This document shows, one piece after another, positions 10,157 to 19,136 of a stretch of DNA of 64,000 nt. The translations under genes and the position numbers were made by a program. The number at the start of each line of letters is the position of its first letter. Within the stretch, counting starts at the first letter, position 1. The DNA is from Holophagaceae bacterium (lineage in GTDB: Bacteria > Acidobacteriota > Holophagae > Holophagales > Holophagaceae), in NCBI GenBank assembly GCA_016710635.1, contig JADJVL010000008.1, forward strand, positions 62,001-126,000, in the 5' to 3' direction. The notes beneath the pieces were generated by a model. The model did no database searches. It had not been told where the DNA came from and saw only the letters and a program-made list of their open reading frames with translations.

Positions 10157-11617
10157 ATGAGCATGGTGCGGTCGATCTCCCTTTTCAATACCCTTGCCCG
10201 CAAGGTCGAGCCCGTCGCCGGTGCCAGCGACCAGATCCGCATCTACACGTGCGGGCCCACCGTCTACAACTTCGCCCACATCGGCAACCTGCGGACCTTC
10301 CTGTTCCAGGACCTGATGAAGCGCACCCTCCGGGCCGCGGGCCGGAACGTCCGCCACTGCATGAACATCACGGACGTCGAGGACAAGATCATCCGGGACA
10401 GCCAGAAGGACCTGCCGGCTGATGCCACCAATGAGCAGCGCCATGGCGCGATGTCCACGCTGACGGTGCGTTATACCCAGGCCTTCCTGGAGGACCTGGA
10501 GACCCTGAGGATCCAGCGCCCGGACGTGATGCCCCGGGCCACGGACCACATCCCGCACATGATCCGGCTCGTGAAGGACCTGGAGGCGAAGGGCCTCGCC
10601 TACGCCCGGGAGGGCTCCGTCTACTACCGCATCGCCGCTTTCCCCGACTATGGCGCCCTCGCCCACTTGGACAAGGAGGGCATGCGCCAGGGCGCGTCGG
10701 AAGGGGCCTCCGGGGACGCCGACGAGTACGAGCGGGACGCCGCGTCGGACTTCGTGCTCTGGAAGGCCGTCAAGGACGGCGAACCCTGGTGGGACAGCCC
10801 CTGGGGGCCGGGCCGTCCCGGCTGGCACATCGAATGCTCCGCCATGGGCATCGAACACCTGGGCGAGCACGTGGACATCCACACCGGCGGCGTGGACCTG
10901 ATCTTTCCCCACCACGAGAACGAGATCGCCCAGAGCGAAGGCTGCCTCGGACACCGCTGGGTGGATGCCTGGGTGCACGGGGAGTTCCTGATGGTCGAGG
11001 GCGAAAAGATGTCCAAGAGCCTGGGCAACTTCTTCACCCTGCGGGACCTGATCGAAAAGGGCGTGGACCCCATCGCCTTCCGCTTCGCCATGCAGAGCAA
11101 CCACTACCGGAAGCTCTACAATTTCAGCTTCGAGGGGCTGAAGGCCGCGGAGAACGCCCTCAAGCGCATCCGTGCCTTCCGCCGCCGCATGGAGGACGAA
11201 GGCGCCCCGGCGGGCCAGGGGGAATGGAAGGAAGCCCTGGATCCCCGGCAGCGCCTCGCCCAGGCCCGGGAGGAGTACTGGGCCGCCATGGGGGACGACC
11301 TCAACACCCCGGAGGCCTTGGCGGCGTTGTTCACCCTCATCTCCGACCTCAACGCCCACGACGACCGCGTCGCCCTGGGCCGGGAGGAGCGGGACGAGGT
11401 CCTGGCCTTCCTGGACGAGACAGATTCGATCTTCGCGGCCTGGCCCAAAGAAACTGGCAGTCTCGACGCCCAGGTCGAAGCCCTCATCGAAGCCCGGAAG
11501 GCCGCCAAGACCGCCAAGGATTGGCCCGAAGCCGACCGGCTCAGGCACGCGATCCAGGCCCTGGGCATCGTGCTGGAGGACCGCAAGGACGGCAGCGTGG
11601 GCTGGCGGCGGGCCTGA
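10157..11617 (+). CDS. cysS: Cysteine--tRNA ligase
   Basis: Class I aminoacyl-tRNA synthetase that charges tRNA(Cys), 486 aa, near the usual length. All hallmarks are visible: the zinc-ligand Cys32 in YTCGPTVYN, the HIGH-type motif HIGN at 41-44, further zinc site residues in HIECSAMGIEH and PHHENEIAQSEG, and the KMSKS loop (GEKMSKSLGN, near 283). The C-terminal helical anticodon-binding part follows and ends with the typical DRKDGSVGWRR. It starts at ATG 10157 (MSMVRS); a start two codons later is also possible. It is a single gene, divergent from the GAF gene. Confidence 0.97.
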   Translation: MSMVRSISLFNTLARKVEPVAGASDQIRIYTCGPTVYNFAHIGNLRTFLFQDLMKRTLRAAGRNVRHCMNITDVEDKIIRDSQKDLPADATNEQRHGAMSTLTVRYTQAFLEDLETLRIQRPDVMPRATDHIPHMIRLVKDLEAKGLAYAREGSVYYRIAAFPDYGALAHLDKEGMRQGASEGASGDADEYERDAASDFVLWKAVKDGEPWWDSPWGPGRPGWHIECSAMGIEHLGEHVDIHTGGVDLIFPHHENEIAQSEGCLGHRWVDAWVHGEFLMVEGEKMSKSLGNFFTLRDLIEKGVDPIAFRFAMQSNHYRKLYNFSFEGLKAAENALKRIRAFRRRMEDEGAPAGQGEWKEALDPRQRLAQAREEYWAAMGDDLNTPEALAALFTLISDLNAHDDRVALGREERDEVLAFLDETDSIFAAWPKETGSLDAQVEALIEARKAAKTAKDWPEADRLRHAIQALGIVLEDRKDGSVGWRRA

Positions 11618-11663
11618 GTCTCTGGCATCTTCCAGGCATCCCCACCTCCCACAGGAGTTCCCC

Positions 11664-12221
11664 ATGGCCACCGGCAAGAAGATCCTCCTCGGCCTCGGCA
11701 TCGGCTGCGGCGTCATCGTCCTCCTCGTCGGCGGCAGCTGCGTGGGGATGTACTACTGGGGCAAGAGCAAGGTCACGGCGGCGCAGGCCGAGATGGCGAA
11801 GTCCGAGGGTGGCAAGGCCGCCCTGGAAGCCATGAAGCAGGGCGCGACACGGGGCCAGGGCGGACTCACCGGGGCCGTGGCCGGATTGGCGGGCGCCGGC
11901 ATCGGCGCGTCCGTGAGCATGATGTCGATCCAGATCGTACCGAGCCTCCCTGCCTCGGAGCAGGCGGATGCCAACGCAGCCTTCAAGGCCTTCGCCGAGC
12001 GGTCCGCCCGGATGAAGACCGAGGACATGGACGCCCTGAGCAAGGCCATCGACCGCTACAACACAGCCGTCAAGCCCGGCATGGATGCCAAGGCCAAGGC
12101 CATGGAAACCGAGCAGGACCCGGCCCGGAAGATGCAGCTCGCCCTCGAGATGTCCAAGGTGGATCCAAGTGCCGCGCGCGCCTTCGTGGCGGAGCTGAAG
12201 GCCATCTCGGACCGCCTGTAG
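11664..12221 (+). CDS. Membrane-anchored protein of unknown function
   Basis: A 185-aa protein with one N-terminal membrane segment (residues 6-28, LGLGIGCGVIVLLVGGSC) that could also be an uncleaved signal. A short charged region, a Gly/Ala-rich low-complexity stretch (about 60-90) and a helical C-terminal half rich in Lys, Glu, Met and Ala follow. The start at 11664 is set by the AGGAG 7 bases before it. It comes 46 bases after cysS on the same strand but has no functional link to it. No family was recognised; the helical part might be a small periplasmic bundle. Confidence 0.65.
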   Translation: MATGKKILLGLGIGCGVIVLLVGGSCVGMYYWGKSKVTAAQAEMAKSEGGKAALEAMKQGATRGQGGLTGAVAGLAGAGIGASVSMMSIQIVPSLPASEQADANAAFKAFAERSARMKTEDMDALSKAIDRYNTAVKPGMDAKAKAMETEQDPARKMQLALEMSKVDPSAARAFVAELKAISDRL

Positions 12222-12241
12222 CGCCACTGGTCCATGGGGAA

Positions 12242-12275
12242 ATCCTGAAACCGGATCATCCGTCCGCTTCAGGAT
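12242..12275 (+). other. Hairpin in the leader of the kelch-type lipoprotein gene
   Basis: Inverted repeat ATCCTGAA (12242-12249) and TTCAGGAT (12268-12275), with an inner CGGA/TCCG pair, just before the start at 12312. There is no T tract, so it is not a plain terminator. It may end the upstream transcript weakly or shape the leader. Confidence 0.4.
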
Positions 12276-12311
12276 GGTCGGATCCTGGGTGACACACCCT
12301 GGAGGCACGCC

Positions 12312-13712
12312 ATGCGATCCGCCCATACCCGCCTAGCCCTGCTCCTGCCGGCCGCCCTCCTGACCCTGGCCTGCGGCGGAGGTGGGGGCGCTACCGGGAG
12401 CGCGCCGTCGGTTCCCGTGGCCGTCTCCCTGGCTCCGGGCACCCAGGGCCTGGCCACCGACGCCACCCAGACCTTTACCGCGACCGTCACCGGGAGTTCC
12501 AACACCGCCGTCACCTGGAGCATCCAGGAAGGCGCGGCCGGCGGCTCCATCAGCGCCGCCGGGGTGTACACGGCCCCGCCCGTGGTGGCGAATGGCATCG
12601 GCACCTTTCACATCGTGGCCACCAGCCAGGCCGACCCCCAGAAGTCCGCCTCCGCGACGGTCACGGTCACCGCCATGGCCTACACGGCCTGGACCACGCT
12701 GCCGTCCATGGGCCAGCCCCGCTACGCACACACGGCGACCCTCCTGCCCGACGGCAAGGTCCTGATCGCCGGCGGCGCGGGAACCACCGTCGACGCCCCC
12801 GCCACGGCCACCGCGGAGATCTTCAACCCCGCCACCGGCACCTTCACGCCCACGGGGTCCATGACCACCATCCGCGCCTTCCACACGGCGGTCCTGCTCC
12901 CCAATGGCAAGGTGCTGATCTCCGGCGGCGGCATCAACGGGTTCAACCCGGGCACGAAGAAGAGCCAGGAGCTCTTCGATCCCGCCACCGGCACCTTCAC
13001 CGCCACCGGCGACATGGTATCCGCCCGCTCCTCCCACGCCTCCGTGCTGCTGCCCTCGGGGAAGGTGCTCCATGTCGGTGCCGCGAGCACATCGGCGGAG
13101 CTCTACGATCCTGCGACGGGCCAGTGCGCCGCCACGGGCGCCATGAGCCAGGCCCGCTGGCGGGAATGGACCAACGCCGTGCTCCTGACGAGCGGGAAGG
13201 TCCTGGTGGTGGGAGGCACAGAGGTGAGCGGCATCCCCAATCCAACGCATATCGCCGAGCTCTACGACCCCGCCGCGGGCACGTTCACCAACAGCGGAGC
13301 CCTGCAGGCGAACCGCGCCCTCTTCCAGGTCCAGGCCCTGCCTGACGGGAAGGCCGTGGTGCTGAACGGCAGCATCTACGTGGGCAGTTCGGGCACCTCT
13401 TCGAAGACCGCCGAAATCTGGGATCCCGCCACCGGCCAGTTCACCACCAGCACCGGGACCCAGGCCCGCGCCGGATTCTTCTGGTGCCCGAGCGTCATGC
13501 GGGCCGACGGCGTGCCGATGGTCGGCAGCGGCTCCAGCCCCACCTTGCTGGACACCTTCAGCGCCACGCTCTCCGCCTATGCCCCGGCCCCGACCCTGCC
13601 CGCCGGCGTGAGCTACTTCGCCGCCATGGCGAGGCTCAAGGGCGGCAGGATCCTCCTCACCGGCGGGGGCGCCGGCGGCGTCGCCTACACCGGGGCCTAC
13701 CTGCTCCAGTAG
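12312..13712 (+). CDS. Lipoprotein with kelch/galactose-oxidase-like propeller
   Basis: Surface or periplasmic lipoprotein of 466 aa. Its signal ends in a lipobox (LLTLAC, Cys near 21) followed by a Gly run. Residues 32-120 form a bacterial Ig-like domain (TWSIQEGAAGGSISAAG, VVATSQADPQKSASATVTV). The rest is about six kelch-like repeats with the pattern R..H.A.LLP.GKVLI.GG...... AE.FDPATGTFT, a beta-propeller. Such proteins are common in soil Acidobacteriota and are usually of unknown binding function. No copper-site residues of true galactose oxidase were recognised. A GGAGG-like site precedes the ATG. Confidence 0.82.
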   Translation: MRSAHTRLALLLPAALLTLACGGGGGATGSAPSVPVAVSLAPGTQGLATDATQTFTATVTGSSNTAVTWSIQEGAAGGSISAAGVYTAPPVVANGIGTFHIVATSQADPQKSASATVTVTAMAYTAWTTLPSMGQPRYAHTATLLPDGKVLIAGGAGTTVDAPATATAEIFNPATGTFTPTGSMTTIRAFHTAVLLPNGKVLISGGGINGFNPGTKKSQELFDPATGTFTATGDMVSARSSHASVLLPSGKVLHVGAASTSAELYDPATGQCAATGAMSQARWREWTNAVLLTSGKVLVVGGTEVSGIPNPTHIAELYDPAAGTFTNSGALQANRALFQVQALPDGKAVVLNGSIYVGSSGTSSKTAEIWDPATGQFTTSTGTQARAGFFWCPSVMRADGVPMVGSGSSPTLLDTFSATLSAYAPAPTLPAGVSYFAAMARLKGGRILLTGGGAGGVAYTGAYLLQ

Positions 13713-13749
13713 CAACGGGAGACCTTTCCTCCAGTCCAGGAGCCGGGCG

Positions 13750-13800
13750 CCCCCCGCCTCCCCCCCCCGGCTTTTCGGGGGGGGGGGGGGAGGCGGGGGG
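13750..13800. terminator. Extreme poly-C/poly-G hairpin between convergent genes
   Basis: The left arm at 13750-13768 (six C, then GCCT, then nine C) pairs perfectly over 19 bp with the right arm ending at 13800. The right arm contains a run of 14 G (13777-13790), then AGGC and six G. The loop holds CTTTTC. It lies between the convergent kelch lipoprotein gene and the minus-strand gene at 13861, so a bidirectional terminator role is likely although T tracts are missing. The homopolymer lengths are unreliable. Confidence 0.5.
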
Positions 13801-13860
13801 CGGGGGCGGCGCGGGGGCCCGCGGGCGCGGGAGACCGGGGCGCCAGCTCCGGGCCCGGCC

Positions 13861-14859
13861 TCAGCCGGCGTTCGGGTGCCGTTCCAGCATCATCCGCAGC
13901 TGGGCGTTGCGCCGGACGGCGTCCTGCTTGCGAAGGTGGGCGATGAGCTGAGGCGGCGCGGCGCTCCAGCGCGCGAGGTTCTGGATGAGCAGGGTCGAGA
14001 CGTAGGTCCGCCGGCAAAGCAAAGCCGTGGTCCTGCCATCGATGGTCAGCCCCGCCAACAGGGCGAGGCAGCGACCTTCCGTGTTCAGGATCAGTTCCAC
14101 CCGCTCCTCCCCCACCCGCTGGACGAAGGCGGACCTCAGCAGGTCCCGGGCCCCGTGCCGGGTCTGCTCCGGAGAATCCCGGGAGGTGGCCAGGAGGTAC
14201 AGCTCCGCCAGGCGCCGCGCCGACCAGAGCCGCCGCAGGAGGCCGGTGGGCAGCTGGGGGTTCTGGATGAGGCCCCGACGCACGCCGGCGTCATTGGCGA
14301 AGGCGACCCGGGTGGCCACGGCCTCCAGGCCCGCCGGCGTCCGATGGTGGCGGGCCACCAGCCGCGCCTGGTCCAGCCCCGCCCGCGGGTTTTCCAGCAG
14401 GGACTGGATGACGCCGGGCATGGGATCGAAACAGAAGGCGCTCAACTCAGGCTCCTCCGCCGACCGGGCCCGAGCCACACGGACATCGAGGGAGAGCGCA
14501 TGGAGGCTGGTCTCGAAGAGCTTCCGATGGGTGGTCGTCCGGGCGGCCTCGGCGGGGGTTTCCCGATCGGCCCCGTCCGCCTCACCGCTATCCGGTGTTT
14601 CGGCTTCGGCATCGGTCTCCGATTCCGGGTCATCGGGCCTTCGGGCGGGCTGCTCCGCACTCGCCACCGGAGACACGACCCCCATAGCGACCAGGTCCCC
14701 CAGCAGGGCTTCGATCTGTTCGCTGGGAAGGCCCATCACCTGGGCCAGGCCCGTCACGTCCGTGGCGCCATCCAGGCGGGACAGCAGGTAGCCCTGCTGC
14801 GCGTCCAGGGGCAGGCCCAGCAGATCCAGATCGGCGCGGGGGATCGGGGTCCAGGCCAT
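13861..14859 (-). CDS. Unknown protein, winged-helix-like start and helical repeat domain
   Basis: A 332-aa protein that I cannot name. Residues 1-60 (LDLLGLPLDAQQGYLLSRL, then ALLGDLVAMGVV) resemble a small winged-helix domain of the kind found at the ends of bacterial signalling proteins. Residues 65-110 are an acidic linker rich in Asp, Glu, Pro and Thr. From 130 on it is all helical, with repeat-like units such as ARHHRTPAGLEAVATR and LIQNPQLPTGLLRRL that recall leucine-rich-variant or HEAT-like repeats. The start at 14859 gives the compact N-terminal domain. The gene ends just past the G-rich hairpin and lies 17 bases downstream of the GT9 gene, probably in one operon with it. Confidence 0.65.
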   Translation of the reverse strand: MAWTPIPRADLDLLGLPLDAQQGYLLSRLDGATDVTGLAQVMGLPSEQIEALLGDLVAMGVVSPVASAEQPARRPDDPESETDAEAETPDSGEADGADRETPAEAARTTTHRKLFETSLHALSLDVRVARARSAEEPELSAFCFDPMPGVIQSLLENPRAGLDQARLVARHHRTPAGLEAVATRVAFANDAGVRRGLIQNPQLPTGLLRRLWSARRLAELYLLATSRDSPEQTRHGARDLLRSAFVQRVGEERVELILNTEGRCLALLAGLTIDGRTTALLCRRTYVSTLLIQNLARWSAAPPQLIAHLRKQDAVRRNAQLRMMLERHPNAG

Positions 14860-14876
14860 GGGATGAGGATAGGCCT

Positions 14877-15860
14877 TCAGGGGCCGGCCAAGGCGGCCAG
14901 GACCCGTTCCGGCGCCAGGTCCTCCAGGCACTGCCGCCGCTGGCAGCTCCGTTCCCGGCAGGGACTGCAGCCGATGCCGGTCCGGAGCACGTACCCCGCT
15001 CCCGGCGGCAGCCCCGCCACCACCGGATCGGAAGGCCCGTAGACCGCCGTCGCGGGCACGCCAAGGGCCACGGCGAGATGCAGCAGTCCGGTGTCCGGCG
15101 CGATGACCCGGTCCGCCTGGCGCACGGCGGCGGCGAGGCGCCACCAGTCCAATTCCGGCAGGGCCTGCACCCCACTCTCCTGCGGGAGCCACGCGCGCAG
15201 CGCCTGCTCCTCTGGCCCGAGGCTCCAGCGCAGCTCATGCGAGCCCTTCAGCAAACCGGCGAGCTTCAGCCAGTGGCGCAGGGGCCAGCGCTTGATGGCG
15301 CCGCGGCGGGACGCGCCGGGCACCAGTACCGCGCGTGGCCGGCCGTTCGCGGGCCAGACCTCGCCGGGATCGGGAAGGGCCGCGTCCCGCAGGACCGGAC
15401 GAAAGCGGTCCAGGCCTTCGAGGCCCCGGCTGCTTCCGAACGCCGCGCTGAGCCCCAGCGCCTGGGCGTAGCGGGTCTGGTGGCGCCAGGCCTGCGGATG
15501 GGTCTGCAGCCAGCCCGCGCCCTCCCGGGTGGCGCCATCGCCCCAGCGCTCCTTGATGTCGGCGAGCTTCGGGATCAGGGCGGACTTGAGAATGCCGTGG
15601 AAGTCGAGGGAGGCCTCGGCGCCGCGGATCTCCTCCGCCACCCTGCGCAACTCCCCGAGAGCCCGGAAGGGATGGGACAGGGCTTTCCGATTCATGAGCA
15701 CCGGCTCGATCCAGGGCAGCGGCGCCAGCAGGAAGGCATGCCGGTCCTCCACCACCGCCTGGAAACGCGCGTCGGGAAAGGCGTCATGCAGGTTCGCCCA
15801 GGCGGGCAGCACGCGGAGGATGTCTCCCAAGGCGGAGAGCCGGAGCAGGACGAGGCGCAT
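14877..15860 (-). CDS. Glycosyltransferase family 9 (heptosyltransferase-like)
   Basis: Cytoplasmic-face enzyme that likely adds heptose or a related sugar to the lipopolysaccharide core, 327 aa. It has the GT9 N-terminal pattern (MRLVLLRLSALGDILRVLPA), the acceptor-side LDFHGILKSALI, the sugar-nucleotide site (VIAPDTGLLHLAVALGVPA, then AVYGPSDP) and the C-terminal Cys-rich CSPCRERSCQRRQCLEDLAP often seen in this family. It is divergent from the acyltransferase gene with 32 bases between. No other LPS core genes are close, so the exact sugar and acceptor are unknown. Confidence 0.88.
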   Translation of the reverse strand: MRLVLLRLSALGDILRVLPAWANLHDAFPDARFQAVVEDRHAFLLAPLPWIEPVLMNRKALSHPFRALGELRRVAEEIRGAEASLDFHGILKSALIPKLADIKERWGDGATREGAGWLQTHPQAWRHQTRYAQALGLSAAFGSSRGLEGLDRFRPVLRDAALPDPGEVWPANGRPRAVLVPGASRRGAIKRWPLRHWLKLAGLLKGSHELRWSLGPEEQALRAWLPQESGVQALPELDWWRLAAAVRQADRVIAPDTGLLHLAVALGVPATAVYGPSDPVVAGLPPGAGYVLRTGIGCSPCRERSCQRRQCLEDLAPERVLAALAGP

Positions 15861-15892
15861 TTTGCCGATTGTAGCCGTGCGAAGATGCCCCC

Positions 15893-16696
15893 ATGGCCGA
15901 GTTCGCCCAGGACCATTCCAAAAGCCCGCCGCCGAGCGGCGCCCTCGAAGCCTTCCTCCGGCGCTTCGCCCGCTTCAGCTATGGCATCGTGGTGCTCCTC
16001 GTCTACGTCCTCGCCTCGGCGGCCCTGGGCCTGGCGCTAGCCCCGGTGTTGTGGGGCTGGCACCAGCTCTGGCCCATCGGCCAGGCCTGGGCGCCGGTGC
16101 TGCGCTGGATCTGGCTGGGCTTCATCGGGGCCCTCACCTTCTTCGGCTTCGGCCTGAATCTCATCATCGTGGTGCCCCTCTTCAACTTCCTGCTGCCCAC
16201 GCGGGTGAAACCCTTCAAGGGCGGCTACTACCAGCTCGTCGCCGTGCCCTGGTTCCTCCACAACGCCCTCTTCTACCTGGTGCGCTTCACCTTCCTGCCC
16301 TTCGTGACGCTCACGCCTTTCGGCGTCTGGTTCCTCAAGTCCATGCGAATGAAAATCGGCCGCCACGCCTTCATCAACACGGAATACATCAGCGACCCCC
16401 AGCTCCTCACCATCGGCGACGACGCGGCCCTGGGCGGCTCCGTGCGCATCTTCGCCCACTACGGCGGCGGCGGAAACCTCGTCGTGGCCCCGGTGGTCAT
16501 CGGCGCCAAGGCGACGCTGGGCGCAGGCTGCTGCGTCATGGGGGACGTGGAGATCGGGGAGCGGGCGGTGATCCTGCCCCAGAGCGTCGTCCTGCCCGGC
16601 AGCCGGGTGCCTGCCGGCGAGACTTGGGGTGGAATTCCCGCGCGAAGGATCACCCGGGAAGAAATGGACCTGATCAAGAAGGACATCCGGGGGTAG
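15893..16696 (+). CDS. Membrane-bound hexapeptide-repeat acyltransferase
   Basis: A 267-aa protein with three to four membrane segments in the first half (for example SYGIVVLLVYVLASAALGLA and GFGLNLIIVVPLFNFLLP). A left-handed beta-helix domain follows in the second half. The hexapeptide pattern is visible from about residue 175 (IGDDAALGGSVRIF, VVIGAKATLGAGCCVMGDVE, IGERAVILPQSVVLPGSRVP), ending in the typical GGIPARRI. Such domains transfer acetyl or other acyl groups from CoA. It faces the GT9 gene head to head, so a role in envelope sugar modification is a fair guess, not shown. Confidence 0.75.
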   Translation: MAEFAQDHSKSPPPSGALEAFLRRFARFSYGIVVLLVYVLASAALGLALAPVLWGWHQLWPIGQAWAPVLRWIWLGFIGALTFFGFGLNLIIVVPLFNFLLPTRVKPFKGGYYQLVAVPWFLHNALFYLVRFTFLPFVTLTPFGVWFLKSMRMKIGRHAFINTEYISDPQLLTIGDDAALGGSVRIFAHYGGGGNLVVAPVVIGAKATLGAGCCVMGDVEIGERAVILPQSVVLPGSRVPAGETWGGIPARRITREEMDLIKKDIRG

Positions 16697-16746
16697 GCGA
16701 CAGGGCTTGATTCCAGGACCTTCACATCGCCGCGGTACCCTGGTCC

Positions 16747-19125
16747 ATGGCCCGACACGCAAAACCCCGATTCCAGCCCCGCTCCGAAGGCCGCAAGCCC
16801 GACCGCATGACTGCCCGCCCGCCCCAGGCGGGCAAGCCCGGCTTCCGCCCCAACGAGACCTTCGAAGCCACCTTCCTGGGCCATCCCGAGGGCGTGGGCG
16901 GCTTCCTGCGGCCCGTGGGCATGGACAAGGCCGCCAAGATGGACCTGCTGGTGGACTGGCGGGAGGCCCACGGCGCCATCCACGGCGACCGGGTTCTGGC
17001 GGAAGTCAGCGGCGAGACCCAGGACGGCCGCCTGCGCGCCCGGATCATCAAGGTCATTTCTCGCAGCGTGGAGCCCCTGCCCGCCCTGCTGCAGAAACAG
17101 GCCTGGGGCTGGCGGGCGGTGCCCGTGGAACCGCGCCTCTCCCAGCTCGTCAGCGTGCCCGAGACGGATCTCGCCGGGGACGGCGACTACGTGAGCCTGC
17201 TGCTCGATCCAGATCCCGAGGCCAAGCAGCTCCATGGCACGGTGCTGGCCAAGCTGGGCCGTCCCACGGACCTGAAGATCGAGAACCGCCTGACGGCCGC
17301 CCTCTTCAACCTCCGCACGAATTTTCCCGACGCGGTGATGCAGGAGCTGGCCCCCTTCCCCACCTCGATCCCCGAGACCTGGGTGAAGGGCCGCGAGGAC
17401 CTCCGCGAGCTGGTCATCGTCACCGTGGACCCGCCCACCGCCAAGGACTTCGACGACGCCATCTCCCTCGAAGTTCTTCCTGACAACGAAGGCGGCGGCT
17501 GGATCCTCGGCGTGCACATCGCCGACGTGAGCCACTACGTGCCGGAGAACGGCCCCCTGGACGTGGAGGCGCGGCTGCGGGGCACCTCCGTGTACTTCCC
17601 CGACGAAGCCATCCCCATGATCCCCGAGCGCCTCAGCGGCGACCTCTGCAGCCTGCGGGAAGGCGTGGACCGCCTCACCATGAGCGCGTGGATGACGATC
17701 TCCCCCGAGCTCGAAGTCATTGAGAGCCGCTTCACGGAGAGCGTCATCCACAGCGCCAAGCGCCTCACCTACGACGAGGTGAAGGAGGCCAGCCTGGACC
17801 TCAGCAAACGCAAGCGTGCCGAGCTCGGCGACGAGGTCTGCTCCCTGCTGGACCAGTGCCTGGTGCTCTCCCGCCAGCTCACGGTGAAACGCCTGGGCCG
17901 GGGAGCCCTGAACCTGGAAACGGAGGAGACGGAGTTCATCTTCGACGAGGGCCGTCCCGTGGACGCGCGGAAGTACGCCCACCACGAGGCCCACAAGATG
18001 ATCGAGGAGTTCATGCTCCTCGCCAACGAGGCCGTGGCGCGCTTCTTCAGCCGGAAGAAGATCCCCGCCATCTACCGCATCCACGACGAGCCCGATCCCC
18101 TGAAGCTGGAGATCTTCAAGGAGATCGCCTCCACTTTCGGACTCATGCGCCCCTACGACAATCCGACGCCGGACGTCCTGAACGCCCTGCTGAAGAAGAT
18201 CAGCGGCGGGCCCCTGGAGGTCATGCTCAACACGCTGCTGCTGCGCTCCCTCAAGAAGGCCGAGTACAGCGTGGACAACATCGGCCACTCGGGCCTGGCC
18301 CTGCAGGACTATCTGCACTTCACCAGCCCCATCCGCCGCTATCCGGACCTGGTCACCCACCGCTACCTGCGCAAGGTCCTGAAGGGCGAGCCACTGCCCG
18401 ACGGACTCCACGGCCACCTGGCCATCATCGCCAAGCAGGCCAGCGACGCGGAGCAGAAGGCCACGGAGGCCGAGCGGGAGAACGACCGCTGGAAGACCTG
18501 CATCCTCATGAAGCCGAAACTGGGCCAGAAGTTCGACGGCCGCATCCAGGGCTTCTCCCTCAAGGTGATGTTCGTGCGCCTGGACAGTCCCTTCGTGGAA
18601 GTCGGCGTGCCCCTGGCGGCGCTGGGCGGCAACTTCGTGGTGGACGAGCACAAGTCCAAGGCCGTGGGCATGCGGGGCCAGGCGACCCTGTCCATCGGCG
18701 ACGCGGTGAAGGTGGAGATCGTGGGCGTGGACGAGGACCTGCGGCGCGTCAGCGCCTGGGTCACGGAAGCGAAAGGCCACGACGACAAGGGCAAGCCCTT
18801 CATCTTCACGCCGGCCCTCGTCGCCCCTGCGACCTTGAGGGAGGCCGACTTCGTGCCGGAAAAGCGCGGACCCAGGCCTGAGCGCGGCGGTCCCCGGACC
18901 GAGCGGGGGACCGAGCGTCCCGGCGGGGCCCGGACGCCGCGGCGGGACGCCCCCGCCAGCGCGACTTCCGGAACTTCCACCGGCCGCGGCGGCTATGGCA
19001 GCCGGGACGACCGACCCCGCAAGCCCAAGGGCTCCGTGCGGGCTCCTGCCACCGGACCCGCGCGGACCAAGCGGGGACCTGATGCTTCCCGGCCCAAGCC
19101 GCCGGTGAAGAAGCGGCGAGGGTAG
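16747..19125 (+). CDS. rnr: Ribonuclease R (RNB-family 3'-5' exoribonuclease)
   Basis: Processive 3'-5' exoribonuclease for structured RNA, 792 aa. A basic lead (residues 1-35) is followed by a cold-shock-like domain. The RNB catalytic domain (about 215-555) begins with DPPTAKDFDDAISLE, whose Asp residues bind the catalytic metals, and contains SHYVPENG, MIPERLS and FTSPIRRYPDLVTHR. The S1 domain is near 585-670. The last 90 residues form a disordered Arg/Gly/Pro/Lys-rich tail (RGPRPERGGPRTERG), longer than usual, probably for RNA or ribosome contact. It ends 11 bases before ruvC. Confidence 0.94.
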   Translation: MARHAKPRFQPRSEGRKPDRMTARPPQAGKPGFRPNETFEATFLGHPEGVGGFLRPVGMDKAAKMDLLVDWREAHGAIHGDRVLAEVSGETQDGRLRARIIKVISRSVEPLPALLQKQAWGWRAVPVEPRLSQLVSVPETDLAGDGDYVSLLLDPDPEAKQLHGTVLAKLGRPTDLKIENRLTAALFNLRTNFPDAVMQELAPFPTSIPETWVKGREDLRELVIVTVDPPTAKDFDDAISLEVLPDNEGGGWILGVHIADVSHYVPENGPLDVEARLRGTSVYFPDEAIPMIPERLSGDLCSLREGVDRLTMSAWMTISPELEVIESRFTESVIHSAKRLTYDEVKEASLDLSKRKRAELGDEVCSLLDQCLVLSRQLTVKRLGRGALNLETEETEFIFDEGRPVDARKYAHHEAHKMIEEFMLLANEAVARFFSRKKIPAIYRIHDEPDPLKLEIFKEIASTFGLMRPYDNPTPDVLNALLKKISGGPLEVMLNTLLLRSLKKAEYSVDNIGHSGLALQDYLHFTSPIRRYPDLVTHRYLRKVLKGEPLPDGLHGHLAIIAKQASDAEQKATEAERENDRWKTCILMKPKLGQKFDGRIQGFSLKVMFVRLDSPFVEVGVPLAALGGNFVVDEHKSKAVGMRGQATLSIGDAVKVEIVGVDEDLRRVSAWVTEAKGHDDKGKPFIFTPALVAPATLREADFVPEKRGPRPERGGPRTERGTERPGGARTPRRDAPASATSGTSTGRGGYGSRDDRPRKPKGSVRAPATGPARTKRGPDASRPKPPVKKRRG

Positions 19126-19136
19126 CCCATCCAATC

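Noticed and set aside
16459..19134. Open frame of about 890 codons opposite RNase R
   Set aside because: It is the shadow of rnr, whose RNB motifs are unmistakable. No recognisable protein feature is seen on the minus strand.
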